From the NCBI RefSeq assembly GCF_025994435.1, contig NZ_BAQK01000079.1, forward strand, positions 5,294-69,293: a DNA stretch of 64,000 nt, written 5' to 3'. Position numbers and translations under genes: made by a program. Within the stretch, counting starts at the first letter, position 1. Each line of letters starts with the position of its first letter. This document shows positions 34,270 through 43,173 of the stretch, in pieces. Origin of the DNA: Gluconacetobacter johannae (GTDB taxonomy: Bacteria > Pseudomonadota > Alphaproteobacteria > Acetobacterales > Acetobacteraceae). The notes under the pieces are model-generated. The model was not told the origin of the DNA. It was given only the letters and a program-made list of their open reading frames with translations, and ran no database searches.

Positions 34270-36726
34270 ATGCGAGAGAGTATCGGGAGGTTATTGTCTA
34301 TCGTAACCTCGGCCTTGTTCGCCCTGATCGGGCTTTTTCTTTTCTTCGGTGGAGCGCAACTGCTTTTTCTGGGTGGTTCGTGGTTCTACATCCTGGCGGG
34401 CGCCGTCATGCTGGGCGTGGCGTTCTGCGGGATCAGGATGCCGAAGCTGGCCAACCGCATCTATGCGGCGTTCCTGCTGGCGGCCACGCTGTGGGCGCTG
34501 GTCGAGGTCGGGTTCGACATCTGGGGCCTTGAAGTCCGCCTGATGATGCTGGTCGGCCTGGGCGCGTGGCTGTTGCTGCCGTGGGTCTGGCGGGCCGGCG
34601 CGGGCTGGCTTGGCGACAAGCGCGAGGTGCTGGGCGCGGTCGCGATTTCCGGCCTGGCGCTGGTGGCGAGCTGTTTCAGCAGCTATTCGATCAACGGGAC
34701 GGTGCCCGCCGAGCGCATGGCGGCGCAGGGACAGCCCGACCCGGCGTCGGACGGCGTGGCCGATGCCGACTGGTCGGCCTATGGCCGCACGGTGGGGGGC
34801 GACCGCTATTCGCCGCTGGGCCAGATCACGCCGGCGAACATCGGCACCCTGAAGCGGGCCTGGCTGACGCGCACGGGCGATGTGCAGCAGGATGGCGAAG
34901 GCAGCGTCGCGGGGCCGGACCAGGGGCACGAGTTCAACCTGGAACTGACGCCGATCAAGGTGGGCAACACGCTGTACATGTGCACGCCGCATAGCTGGGT
35001 GATGGCGCTGGACGCCGCCACCGGCAAGGTGAAATGGAAGTTCGACCCGCATCCGGCGACGGCCGACCTGGCGAAGAACGTCTATCTGGCCTGCCGTGGC
35101 GTGACCTATTACCGCATCCCCGACGAGATCCAGACCAACTGCCGCACGCGCATCTATTCGCCGGTGGCGGATGTGCGGATGGTGGCGCTGGATGCCGAGA
35201 CGGGCAAGCCCTGCGACGATTTCGGCGACCATGGCTTCATTTCCATGCGCCAGTACCTGGGCCATGTGCCCCATGGCTTCCATTTCATCACCTCGCCGCC
35301 GATGGTGGCCAAGAACCGCCTGATTACCGGCGGGTGGATCTTCGACAACCAGGCGAATTTCGAGCCCTCGGGCGCCATCCGGGCGTTCGACGCGACGACG
35401 GGCGAAATCGCCTGGGCGTGGGATGCCGGCCATACCCCCGAGACCTGGAAGCCCGGCCCGGACGACGTGCTGACGCGCGACACGCCGAACGCGTGGGGCG
35501 TCTATACGGCCGACCCGGCCCTGGGCCTGGTCTATATCCCCACGGGCAATTCGCCGCCCGACAACTGGGGTGGCTCGCGCCGTCCGTTTGACGATGCGAC
35601 GTCCTCGGCCACCATCGCGCTGGATATCGTGACGGGCGAGCGGCGCTGGACGTACCAGACCGTGCATCATGACCTGTGGGACATGGATCTTCCTTCCGGC
35701 CCGTCCATGGTCGAACTGCCCGGCCCGAACGGCGAGAGCGTGCCGGCGCTGGTGCAGAGCACGAAGCGGGGCGAATTCTTCGTGCTGGATCGCCGCACCG
35801 GGCAGCCGGTTCCGGGCTATCCTGTCGAGGAACGGCCCGTTCCGACGGCCGATCATGCGCCTGACGACCGTGTCTCGCCCACGCAGCCCTATCCGGCGGC
35901 GATGCCCAGCCTGACGCCCCCGAACCTGCGGGAAAGCGACATGTGGGGTGCCACGCTGCTGGACCAGATGATGTGCCGCATCGAATATCGCCAGTCGGCG
36001 TATGAGGGGCAGTTCACGCCGCCGCATGTCGGCAGGACGACGATCGTCTATCCGGCGTTCTATGGCGTGGTGGACTGGCAGGGCATCACCATCGACCCGC
36101 AGCGCAAGATCCTGCTGGCCAATGCAAGCTACCTGCCGTTCCGCATCAAGCTGGACAAGCGCCAGACGCTGGAAGGGTCGGGCACGCTGCCGAAATGGAG
36201 CGGCCAGGGCGAGGAGCCGGCGGCGAAGGGCGATGCGCTTTCGGTGTCGCCGGATTACGGCACGCCGTATATCGCCTTTACCAATCCCTGGCTGAATCCG
36301 CTGCAGATTCCCTGCAAGGGGCCGGTGTGGGGCACGCTGACGGCGATCGACCTCGTGACCAAGAAGATCGTCTGGCAGCATCCGGTGGGCACGACGCGCG
36401 ACACCGGGCCCTTCCGCACGCACAACAACCTGCCCCTGCCGACCGGCATGTATAATATCGGCGGCAACATCGTGACCAAGGGCGGTGTCGTGTTCATGGG
36501 CGCCACGGCCGACGATTACCTGCGCGCCTTCGACCTGGCGACGGGCAAGGTGATCTGGAACGACCGCCTGCCGGCGGGCGGACAGGCCACGCCGATGTCC
36601 TACGAGATCGGCGGCAAGCAGTATGTGCTGATCGCGGCCGGCGGCCATGGCGGCCTGGGGACGCGCAGCGGCGATTACATCATCGCCTATACGCTGGATG
36701 GCGCGCAGGGCGTTCCGGCGCAATAA
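34270..36726 (+). CDS. gcd: Membrane-bound PQQ-dependent glucose dehydrogenase
   Basis: 818 residues. Oxidises glucose to gluconolactone in the periplasm and passes electrons to ubiquinone. Residues 1-140 hold about five membrane spans. The eight-bladed PQQ propeller fills the rest: CTPHSWVMALDAATGKVKWK (His of the PQQ/Ca site near residue 241), TYQTVHHDLWDMDLPSGP (Asp region) and STKRGEFFVLDRRTG (Lys region). It ends with the YVLIAAGGHGGLGTRSGDYI strand. Full length and intact; 796 residues in E. coli. Start at ATG 34270. It is a hallmark of acetic acid bacteria. An outer-membrane protein gene follows. Confidence 0.93.
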   Translation: MRESIGRLLSIVTSALFALIGLFLFFGGAQLLFLGGSWFYILAGAVMLGVAFCGIRMPKLANRIYAAFLLAATLWALVEVGFDIWGLEVRLMMLVGLGAWLLLPWVWRAGAGWLGDKREVLGAVAISGLALVASCFSSYSINGTVPAERMAAQGQPDPASDGVADADWSAYGRTVGGDRYSPLGQITPANIGTLKRAWLTRTGDVQQDGEGSVAGPDQGHEFNLELTPIKVGNTLYMCTPHSWVMALDAATGKVKWKFDPHPATADLAKNVYLACRGVTYYRIPDEIQTNCRTRIYSPVADVRMVALDAETGKPCDDFGDHGFISMRQYLGHVPHGFHFITSPPMVAKNRLITGGWIFDNQANFEPSGAIRAFDATTGEIAWAWDAGHTPETWKPGPDDVLTRDTPNAWGVYTADPALGLVYIPTGNSPPDNWGGSRRPFDDATSSATIALDIVTGERRWTYQTVHHDLWDMDLPSGPSMVELPGPNGESVPALVQSTKRGEFFVLDRRTGQPVPGYPVEERPVPTADHAPDDRVSPTQPYPAAMPSLTPPNLRESDMWGATLLDQMMCRIEYRQSAYEGQFTPPHVGRTTIVYPAFYGVVDWQGITIDPQRKILLANASYLPFRIKLDKRQTLEGSGTLPKWSGQGEEPAAKGDALSVSPDYGTPYIAFTNPWLNPLQIPCKGPVWGTLTAIDLVTKKIVWQHPVGTTRDTGPFRTHNNLPLPTGMYNIGGNIVTKGGVVFMGATADDYLRAFDLATGKVIWNDRLPAGGQATPMSYEIGGKQYVLIAAGGHGGLGTRSGDYIIAYTLDGAQGVPAQ

Positions 36727-36746
36727 GGCCAGCCCTGGCGGGACAG

Positions 36747-36818
36747 GTCGGGCGCTGCCCGAACCCGCCAGGGCCTGAGGCCCTGGACCCCGATCGGGGG
36801 CCGGTGGCCCTTGGGCGG
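36747..36818. repeat. Hairpin repeat, copy E (right part decayed)
   Basis: Stems one (CGGGC-GCT-GCCCG) and two (CCAGGGCC-TGA-GGCCCTGG) are intact, followed by ACCCCGATC. Stems three and four are eroded to a CCGGTGGCCCTTGGGCGGGA remnant. It lies 20 bases after the gcd stop, in terminator position. Confidence 0.75.
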
Positions 36819-36871
36819 GAAACTTTGCGCGGGCATCTCCGGATGCCCGCGTCTCTCGACGGAATTTCTCC

Positions 36872-37762
36872 ATGTATCGGACGGAAAAATCGGAATGGCG
36901 TCGTGCCGTGGTCGGTCTCACCGTCGCCTCGGTCGCGCTGCTGGGCGCGCGGGCGGCGCGGGCGGCGGATGTCACGCTCGGCATCATCGGTCCGCATGAA
37001 TATGACCTGCCTGTCGATTTCAAACCCTTCAACGTGCTGGTGCAGTACGGCGACGGCAATGCGGCGGGGCATTCCTACAACTCCCTGGGGCAGCGGACGC
37101 CCGGCGGGGGCGGGCACACCTGGTCGGGCCTGACGAAATATGTCCATTTCCGCAGCTTCGATGCGATTCCGCATGTCGGTTTCGCCTTCGAACTGATCCA
37201 GAGCGAAAGCTACACCCTTGCCAACGGCACCAATTATGGCGGGTTCGGCCCCACCATCGTCGGCCCGGCGGCGTGGTTCAAGCCGAACAGCCACAGCACG
37301 TTCGGCATCCAGACCTTCATGCAGACGCCGGTGGGGACGCGCGACGCGACGTCGCCGAACTACTGGTCGAACATTTCGAGCCTGATTTTCGATTACGAAT
37401 GGCGGCATTTCAGCTTCGACGGCGATGTCGGCACCGTGGTCGGCTCGACGAAGCATGTCAGGGGCGAACACAGCTATTCGCCCGGCGTGGTGTTCTACAG
37501 CAACCTGCGGTTCAGCTGGAAAGCCACGCGGCTGGTCGAGCCCTTCTTCGCGCTGGACTGGCAGAACGTGACGGGCACCTATGACCGGACGGCCCGCCAG
37601 GACGTGGCGGAGTCGAACAGCCGCGAGGTGGCGCTGGGCGCGGGCGCCATGTTCAACATCGCGAAGGACGTGTCGTTCACCACGCGCTATTCGCACTCGG
37701 TCGATGGCCGTAACATTCCCGAAAGCAACGCGTATTACATAAAGTTCGTCTATCTGTGGTGA
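36872..37762 (+). CDS. Outer-membrane beta-barrel transport-type protein
   Basis: 296 residues with an export signal (RRAVVGLTVASVALLGARAA, then RAADV). The rest is alternating strands rich in aromatic residues and ends in KFVYLW, a C-terminal aromatic as in outer-membrane barrels. The pattern (PHVGFAFELIQSESYTLANG, then SFTTRYSHSVDGRNIPESNA) fits the family often named after phenol meta-pathway outer-membrane proteins. The transported compound is unknown. Located downstream of gcd but separated by a hairpin repeat, so co-transcription is doubtful. Confidence 0.65.
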   Translation: MYRTEKSEWRRAVVGLTVASVALLGARAARAADVTLGIIGPHEYDLPVDFKPFNVLVQYGDGNAAGHSYNSLGQRTPGGGGHTWSGLTKYVHFRSFDAIPHVGFAFELIQSESYTLANGTNYGGFGPTIVGPAAWFKPNSHSTFGIQTFMQTPVGTRDATSPNYWSNISSLIFDYEWRHFSFDGDVGTVVGSTKHVRGEHSYSPGVVFYSNLRFSWKATRLVEPFFALDWQNVTGTYDRTARQDVAESNSREVALGAGAMFNIAKDVSFTTRYSHSVDGRNIPESNAYYIKFVYLW

Positions 37763-37866
37763 CGGCGGGCGTTCGCGCCGGAACGTGACACGAAATGCGT
37801 ATGACGGCATGTCTTATGCTGTATAAGTAAGCGGCCTTCTCCGGAGCGGAGGGGCGGTGTCAACGG

Positions 37867-38844
37867 ATGCGCGGACGGTCGGCGAAGATGAAATCGGCTT
37901 GCGGTAAGGACGCGGCCCCCCGCCCCCTGGGGCAGGTGCCTGGGCCACAGGCGCCGGGCGTGGGCGAGGTTGCGAAGTCGTGGCAGCGGTGTTCGGGGTC
38001 CTATCAGCTTGACCCCGCGCAGGGGTGGACGGCCGATGTGCTGTCCGGGGCGGAATTCCGCCATGCCGGCGGCCCGTCGGCGGCCTTCCTGAAAACGGCG
38101 CTGCCCGAGATGGGGCGGCTGTTCGGCCTGGTGCAGGGGCTGGGCCTGATGGTCCTGCTGGCCGACCCGGATGCGATGATCCTGGCGCGCTGCGTGGACG
38201 AGACGCATCTGCCGGTCTGCCGGCGGTTGCAGTTGCGCGAAGGGGCGCTGTGGAACGAGCAGCTGGCGGGCACCAACGGCATCGGGACGGCGGTGCGGGA
38301 TTGCTGCCCGCTGTTCCTGGGCGAGGGCGAGCACTGGCGGTTCTGCTTTTCGCTTCTGGCCAGCTATGCCGTGCCGATTTTCGACGCGCGGGGCCGCCTG
38401 GCGGGGGCGATCAACCTGGCGGCGTTCCACGGGAACGCGACGCGGGCGGTGGCGTCGCTGGTGCTGGACACGCTGCTGCAGGCCGGGCGGCGCATCGAGG
38501 AGCAGTTGTTCCGCGCCCGTCATGAGGGCCAGCAGGTGCTGAGCCTGGGGGTGGCGGCGGGCTGTTCGGCCCCGCTGGTCGCGATCAACGCCGATGGCGA
38601 GGTGACCGGGGCGACCCATGCGGCGCGGGCGCTGACGGGCTGGACGGACGACATGATCCGCACGCATCCGAACCTGTTGACCGGGCTGGAGGCGGGCGAC
38701 GAGATCAGCTTCCAGCGGGCGGAGGAACATGTCATCCGCGCGGCGCTGACCCTGGCGCAGGGGAATGCCAGCGTGACGGCGCGCAACCTGGGGATCGGCC
38801 GCGCGACGCTGTATCGCAAGATGAAGGCGATGGGCATCCGCTAG
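37867..38844 (+). CDS. GAF-Fis regulator lacking a sigma-54 AAA+ domain
   Basis: 325 residues. KSWQRCSG and the GAF domain (about 60-215: ADPDAMILARCVDETH, NEQLAGTNGIGTAVRDCCP, YAVPIFDARGRLAGAINLAA) match the sensor half of AcoR-like acetoin and alcohol regulators. A PAS-like stretch follows at 230-275. The C-terminal Fis helix-turn-helix is NASVTARNLGIGRATLYRKM. The central AAA+ module that activates sigma-54 polymerase is absent, so it must act otherwise, perhaps as a DNA-binding sensor on sigma-70 promoters. Target unknown; the nearest candidates are nnrU or the eut genes. Confidence 0.8.
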   Translation: MRGRSAKMKSACGKDAAPRPLGQVPGPQAPGVGEVAKSWQRCSGSYQLDPAQGWTADVLSGAEFRHAGGPSAAFLKTALPEMGRLFGLVQGLGLMVLLADPDAMILARCVDETHLPVCRRLQLREGALWNEQLAGTNGIGTAVRDCCPLFLGEGEHWRFCFSLLASYAVPIFDARGRLAGAINLAAFHGNATRAVASLVLDTLLQAGRRIEEQLFRARHEGQQVLSLGVAAGCSAPLVAINADGEVTGATHAARALTGWTDDMIRTHPNLLTGLEAGDEISFQRAEEHVIRAALTLAQGNASVTARNLGIGRATLYRKMKAMGIR

Positions 38845-39010
38845 GCGTGCGGGGCAGGAAATCGCCTGTCGAGGCCCGGGGGTTTCGCGTCATGAAGACG
38901 CAGGTGCGCCAGGCCGTTTCGGCGCGCCGCGTTTTTGCCGCGCCCGGGGGAACCCGGTCCTGTCACGATCGTTTCCCGATCACCGCACGGCATCGAAGGG
39001 GCGTCGCGTC

Positions 39011-39589
39011 ATGCTGCTGCTGATCTGCGGTCTTGCCCTCTTTCTCGGCATGCATTCGGTCCATATGGTCGCGCCCGACTGGCGGGCCCGGCAGGTCGCC
39101 GCGCTGGGCCTGATGCGCTGGAAGGGCGTCTTCTCGCTGGTCTCGCTGGCCGGGCTGGTGCTGATCGTGATGGGGTTCGGCGCGGCGCGGATGCAGCCGC
39201 ACCTGCTGTATGGCCCCCCGGCGTGGCTGCGCCATGTCAACGCGCTGTTCACGCTGGCGGCTTTCGTGCTGGTCGCGGCGGCCTATGTGCCGCGCAACCA
39301 CCTCAAGGCCAGTCTGGGCCACCCGATGCTGGCCGGCGTCAAGGTCTGGGCGTTCGGCCATCTGCTGGCCACCGGCATGGTGCATGACGTCGTGCTGTTC
39401 GGCCCGTTCCTGCTGTGGGCCGTGCTCGATTTCCGGGTCTCCCGCCGGCGCGACCGGGTGGCCGGCACCGTCTATCCGGCCGGATCGGCGCGGGGCGATG
39501 CGATGGCGCTGGTCATCGGCGCCGTTGCCTGGATCGCCGTGGCGGTCTGGCTGCATGGCATGCTGATCGGCGTGCCCGCCCTGGCCTGA
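39011..39589 (+). CDS. NnrU-family membrane protein
   Basis: 192 residues, about five membrane spans. MHSVHMVAPDWRARQVAALG, then LGHPMLAGVKVWAFGHLLAT and HDVVLFGPFLLWAVLDFRVS, are family features. NnrU proteins occur beside nitrite and nitric oxide reductase genes in denitrifiers and are related to isoprenoid or cytochrome-linked membrane proteins. No denitrification gene is seen here, so the role is open. The stop codon falls inside the left end of the MITE copy at 39582. Confidence 0.8.
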   Translation: MLLLICGLALFLGMHSVHMVAPDWRARQVAALGLMRWKGVFSLVSLAGLVLIVMGFGAARMQPHLLYGPPAWLRHVNALFTLAAFVLVAAAYVPRNHLKASLGHPMLAGVKVWAFGHLLATGMVHDVVLFGPFLLWAVLDFRVSRRRDRVAGTVYPAGSARGDAMALVIGAVAWIAVAVWLHGMLIGVPALA

Positions 39590-39743
39590 CGGGAAATGCG
39601 CGCTGGCGGCGATCCGACGCGCGTTTTCTGCGCTCCGATGCTCACGGCCGATAAGGCCGCTCCGCTTCGGTGCTCAAAAACACACGCCGGGCGCTTCACT
39701 GCGTTCCGCTCTCGCGCGCCAGCCCCCATTTCCGGTCAGGCTC
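39582..39743. repeat. 162-base MITE, copy 1
   Basis: Same length and core sequence as the copies at 49174 and 54122. The right terminal repeat CATTTCCGGTCAGGCTC is good; the left (TGGCCTGACGGGAAATG) has three changes, and no target duplication remains. It sits between convergent nnrU and eutC and supplies the stop codons of both. Confidence 0.85.
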
Positions 39744-40508
39744 CGAGGCCGGGGTCTCGTCCTTCAGCGCGATGCCGCTGCGCCCGAGGCGGCGCGCGCC
39801 CGCCAGCAGGCCGGCCAGCCGGGCGGCGGCGGCTTCGGCGGACAGGCCGCCGTGGTCGTGGATGTTGGAAATGCAGTTGCGTTCGCTATCCAGCCGGCCG
39901 GGGCGCGGGTCCCAGGTCATGTACAGGCTCAGGCTGTCCGACACGCTCAGGCCCGGCCGTTCGCCGATCATCATGACGACGCATCCGGCCCCCAGGCGGT
40001 GCGCGATGTCGTCGCCCAGGGCGACGCGCGCATTGTGCGCCACCACCACCGGCGCGATCCGCCAGCCGGGCAGCAGCGCGCGGCAGGCGGCCAGCACCGG
40101 CGGGGCCTGCCGTTCCGCCGCCAGGGCCGACAGGCCGTCGGCGATCACGAACGCCACGTCATACCGCCCGCGCGGCAGGCGCGCGGCGCTGTCGGCCGAC
40201 AGGCGGCGGCCCAGGTCGGGGCGGCGGATGAACGTCGCCCGGTCGGCGGCCTGGCTGCACACCGGCAGGACGGGGCCGTCCAGCGCCAGGGCCTGCTGCC
40301 GCAGGGGGGCCATGACCGCCCGGCGGGCCCGCGCGTGGGCCAGCTGGAAGGCCAGGACCTCGCCCCCCGCCACGGTGTCGCCGGCGCGGGGCTGGCCCAC
40401 CCGGGCGCGGGTCAGGCCCCGCAGCGGCGCCCATGGATCGGTCTCCGGGTCGGTGCTCGGGGGGTCGATGATCGGGGGGGCGGTGCGGTCGGGAGGGGAT
40501 CGGGTCAT
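39696..40508 (-). CDS. eutC: Ethanolamine ammonia-lyase small subunit
   Basis: 270 residues. With EutB and adenosylcobalamin it splits ethanolamine into acetaldehyde and ammonia. Family features include TRARVGQPRAGDTVAGGEVL, YDVAFVIADGLSALAAERQA, IGERPGLSVSDSLSLYMTWD and RNCISNIHDHGGLSAEAAAA. It begins 4 bases after eutB. The last 15 residues (EPDRKWGLARESGTQ) are encoded by the MITE, so the native C-terminus was cut or replaced. No eutA reactivase or microcompartment shell gene is nearby. Confidence 0.9.
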   Translation of the reverse strand: MTRSPPDRTAPPIIDPPSTDPETDPWAPLRGLTRARVGQPRAGDTVAGGEVLAFQLAHARARRAVMAPLRQQALALDGPVLPVCSQAADRATFIRRPDLGRRLSADSAARLPRGRYDVAFVIADGLSALAAERQAPPVLAACRALLPGWRIAPVVVAHNARVALGDDIAHRLGAGCVVMMIGERPGLSVSDSLSLYMTWDPRPGRLDSERNCISNIHDHGGLSAEAAAARLAGLLAGARRLGRSGIALKDETPASEPDRKWGLARESGTQ

Positions 40509-40512
40509 GGCG

Positions 40513-41928
40513 TCAGCCCTCGGGGGCGATGATGCGGCCCAGGGCCTGCGGCGCGTTCAGGCGCAGCCGTCCACGCGTGTCCAGCAGGTCCATGCCCGCC
40601 AGCCACGCCTCGAATTCCGGCGCGGCGCGGACGCCGAAGCTGGCGCGCAGGGTCAGCATGTCGTGGCAGGACAGGCTCTGGTAGCTGAGCATCACGTCGT
40701 CGCCGCCGGGCACGGCGATCAGGAAATTCACCCCGGCCACCGTCAGCAGCATCATCAGGTTGTCCATGTCGTCCTGGTCGGCCTCGGCATGGTTGGTGTA
40801 GCAGACGTCGCACCCCATCGGCAGGCCCATCAGCTTGCCGCAGAAATGGTCCTCCAGCCCCGCGCGGATGATCTGCTTGCCGTCGTACAGATATTCCGGC
40901 CCGATGAAGCCGACCACGGTGTTGACCAGCAGGGGTGAAAAGGCCCGCGCCACGGCGTAGGCGCGCACTTCGGCGGTCTGCTGGTCCATGCCGTGGTGGG
41001 CGTCGGCCGACAGGGCCGCGCCCTGGCCGGTCTCGAAATACATCACGTCCCGGCCCACCGTGCCGCGATTCAGCGACAGGGCGGCGTCGCGCGCCTCGGC
41101 CAGCAGCGCCAGCGACACGCCGAAGCCGGTATTGGCGGCCTGGGTCCCGGCGATGGACTGGAACACCAGGTCGACCGGCGCGCCGCGTTCGATCATCGCG
41201 ATGGAATTGGTGATGTGCGTCAGCACGCAGCCTTGCGTGGGAATGGCGTAGCGGGTGCGTACGGCCTCCAGCATGTCCAGCAGGACGATGCCGTGGGCGA
41301 CGTTGTCGGTGGCCGGGTTGATGCCGATCACCGCGTCGCCCGCCCCCAGCAGCAGCCCGTCCAGCAGCGACGCGGCGATGCCCCTGGGGTCGTCGGTGGG
41401 GTGGTTGGGCTGAAGGCGGCTGCCCAGCCGGCCCGGCAGGCCCTGCGTGTTGCGAAAGGCGGTGCGGACCTCGATCTTGCGCGCCGCCGCGATCAGGTCC
41501 TGGTTCCGCATCAGCTTGCTGACGGCCGCCACCATTTCCGGCGTCAGGCCGGGCGACAGGGCGGCGATGGCCGCCGCGTCGGCCTGGTGCGACAGCAGCC
41601 AGTCGCGGAACTGCCCCACCGTCATGTGCGCCACCGGGGCGAAGGACGCGGCGTCGTGCGTATCGACGATCAGCCGCGTGACCTCGTCGGTTTCGTAGGG
41701 GACCGGCAGGTCGTCGAGGAATGCCGCCAGCGGGATGTCGGCCAGGGCGTAGCGCGCGGCGATGCGCGCGACCGGGTCGGCGGCGGCGACGCCGGCCAGT
41801 TCGTCGCCCGACCGCTGGGGCGACGCGCGGGCTAGGACCTGTCGCAGGTCGGAAAACCGGTGGACTTCCCCGTCCAGGGTCGCGCGATATGTCACGGTCC
41901 AGCCTATCCTTCCGGCCCAGGCGGGCAT
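40513..41928 (-). CDS. eutB: Ethanolamine ammonia-lyase large subunit
   Basis: 471 residues. Catalytic TIM barrel subunit for coenzyme B12-dependent deamination of ethanolamine. ASPQRSGDELAGVAA, FRNTQGLPGRLGSRLQPNHP, DAVIGINPATDNVAHGIVLL, TGQGAALSADAHHGMDQQTA and CDVCYTNHAEADQDDMDNLM are all family signatures. Start given at ATG 41928; a GTG at 41895 would remove an atypical 11-residue leader and match usual EutB starts better. It lies 39 bases downstream of the choline importer genes, all on the minus strand, so the five may form one operon. Confidence 0.93.
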   Translation of the reverse strand: MPAWAGRIGWTVTYRATLDGEVHRFSDLRQVLARASPQRSGDELAGVAAADPVARIAARYALADIPLAAFLDDLPVPYETDEVTRLIVDTHDAASFAPVAHMTVGQFRDWLLSHQADAAAIAALSPGLTPEMVAAVSKLMRNQDLIAAARKIEVRTAFRNTQGLPGRLGSRLQPNHPTDDPRGIAASLLDGLLLGAGDAVIGINPATDNVAHGIVLLDMLEAVRTRYAIPTQGCVLTHITNSIAMIERGAPVDLVFQSIAGTQAANTGFGVSLALLAEARDAALSLNRGTVGRDVMYFETGQGAALSADAHHGMDQQTAEVRAYAVARAFSPLLVNTVVGFIGPEYLYDGKQIIRAGLEDHFCGKLMGLPMGCDVCYTNHAEADQDDMDNLMMLLTVAGVNFLIAVPGGDDVMLSYQSLSCHDMLTLRASFGVRAAPEFEAWLAGMDLLDTRGRLRLNAPQALGRIIAPEG

Positions 41929-41967
41929 GATGGCAAGCGCAAGGGGTGGGCCGTCAAGCCGTTTCGG

Positions 41968-43173
41968 TCAGGGCACGGGGGCGCGGGGGATGCCGATCAT
42001 CGCGCCGATCATGTCGGCGTCGTCGCACAGCCCGGCCAGCGTGTCCCCGTCGTCGATCAGCACCGGCAGGCCGCTGCGCTGGCGCAGGATGGCGATCGTC
42101 TGCAACGTGCAGGTGAGAGGCGCGCGATAGATGGTGCCGGGCCGGATCGGCGCGGTGGCCGCGTCGCCCTCCGCGAAGCGCGCGACCGGCACCGGGGCGC
42201 CGTCGGGCCGGGTCACCTGCTGCGTCGCGGGGTCCAGGCCGCAGGTTCCGGCGGCGTCCAGCGCCACGCGCCCGTCGGCCAGGCGCGCGACGTGCGCCAG
42301 CCGCCGCATGACGGCGCCGGCGTTGAGCACCGGCAGCGGGTTCATGTGCCGCACGAAGGCGCTGACGTACTCGTCGGCGGGGCGGATGACGATGTCGTCG
42401 GGGCGGCCGGTCTGCACGATCCGGCCTTCGCGCATGATCGTGATGCGGTTGCCGATCTTCAGCGCCTCGTCGATATCGTGGCTGACGAACAGGATGGTTT
42501 TCTTCAGCCGCCGTTGCAGGTCCAGCAGTTCGTCCTGCAGCTTGCGGCGGATCAGCGGGTCGAGCGCCGAGAACGGTTCGTCCATCAGCAGGATGTCGGC
42601 GTCGGTGGCGAAGGCGCGCGCCAGGCCCACGCGCTGCTGCATGCCGCCCGACAGTTCGCCGACATGCGCCTCCGCCCAGCGGGTCAGCCCGACCAGTTCC
42701 AGCTTCTCGTCCACCACCTGGCGCCGGAGGGTGGGGGCCATGCCGCGCAGTTCCAGCCCGAAGCCCACATTGTCGCGCACCGTGCGCCAGGGCAGCAGGC
42801 CGAACTGCTGGAACACCATGGCGATGCGGGTCTTGCGAAGCTCGCGCAGGGTATCGGGGTCGCAACGGGCGATATCGACATGGGCCAGCCCGTTGCCGAT
42901 CCGCACCTCGCCGCGCGCGACCTTGTTCAGCCCGTTGGCGGCGCGCAGCAGCGTGGACTTGCCCGACCCCGACAGGCCCATCAGCACGCTGATCTCGCCG
43001 CGTTCGATGTCCAGGCTGGCGTCGGCGACGCCGACCGTCACCCCCAGGTCGCGCGCGATGTCCTCGCGCGTGCCGCCGCCGTCCAGCCGCCGCAACGCCT
43101 CGGCCAGCGGGCCGGGGGCGTTGGCGCGGTGGAACAGGATATCGACATGGTGGAAGGAAAGTGCCGTGGTCAT
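41968..43173 (-). CDS. Choline/glycine betaine ABC transporter ATP-binding protein
   Basis: 401 residues. Walker A LMGLSGSGKST, Q-loop FQQFGLLPWRTV, signature GELSGGMQQRVGLA, Walker B ILLMDEPFSALD and H-loop VSHDIDEAL are intact. A C-terminal regulatory region of about 130 residues resembles degenerate CBS repeats of ProV/ChoV proteins. It powers the permease next to it. The ATG overlaps the permease stop (ATGA). Neighbouring betaine genes and the binding protein point to choline or betaine as cargo; the closest functional model is ChoXWV of Sinorhizobium. Confidence 0.88.
   Translation of the reverse strand: MTTALSFHHVDILFHRANAPGPLAEALRRLDGGGTREDIARDLGVTVGVADASLDIERGEISVLMGLSGSGKSTLLRAANGLNKVARGEVRIGNGLAHVDIARCDPDTLRELRKTRIAMVFQQFGLLPWRTVRDNVGFGLELRGMAPTLRRQVVDEKLELVGLTRWAEAHVGELSGGMQQRVGLARAFATDADILLMDEPFSALDPLIRRKLQDELLDLQRRLKKTILFVSHDIDEALKIGNRITIMREGRIVQTGRPDDIVIRPADEYVSAFVRHMNPLPVLNAGAVMRRLAHVARLADGRVALDAAGTCGLDPATQQVTRPDGAPVPVARFAEGDAATAPIRPGTIYRAPLTCTLQTIAILRQRSGLPVLIDDGDTLAGLCDDADMIGAMIGIPRAPVP

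Noticed and set aside
39696..41928. Classical eut microcompartment operon
   Set aside because: Only eutB and eutC are present; no shell, reactivase or aldehyde dehydrogenase genes of that operon.
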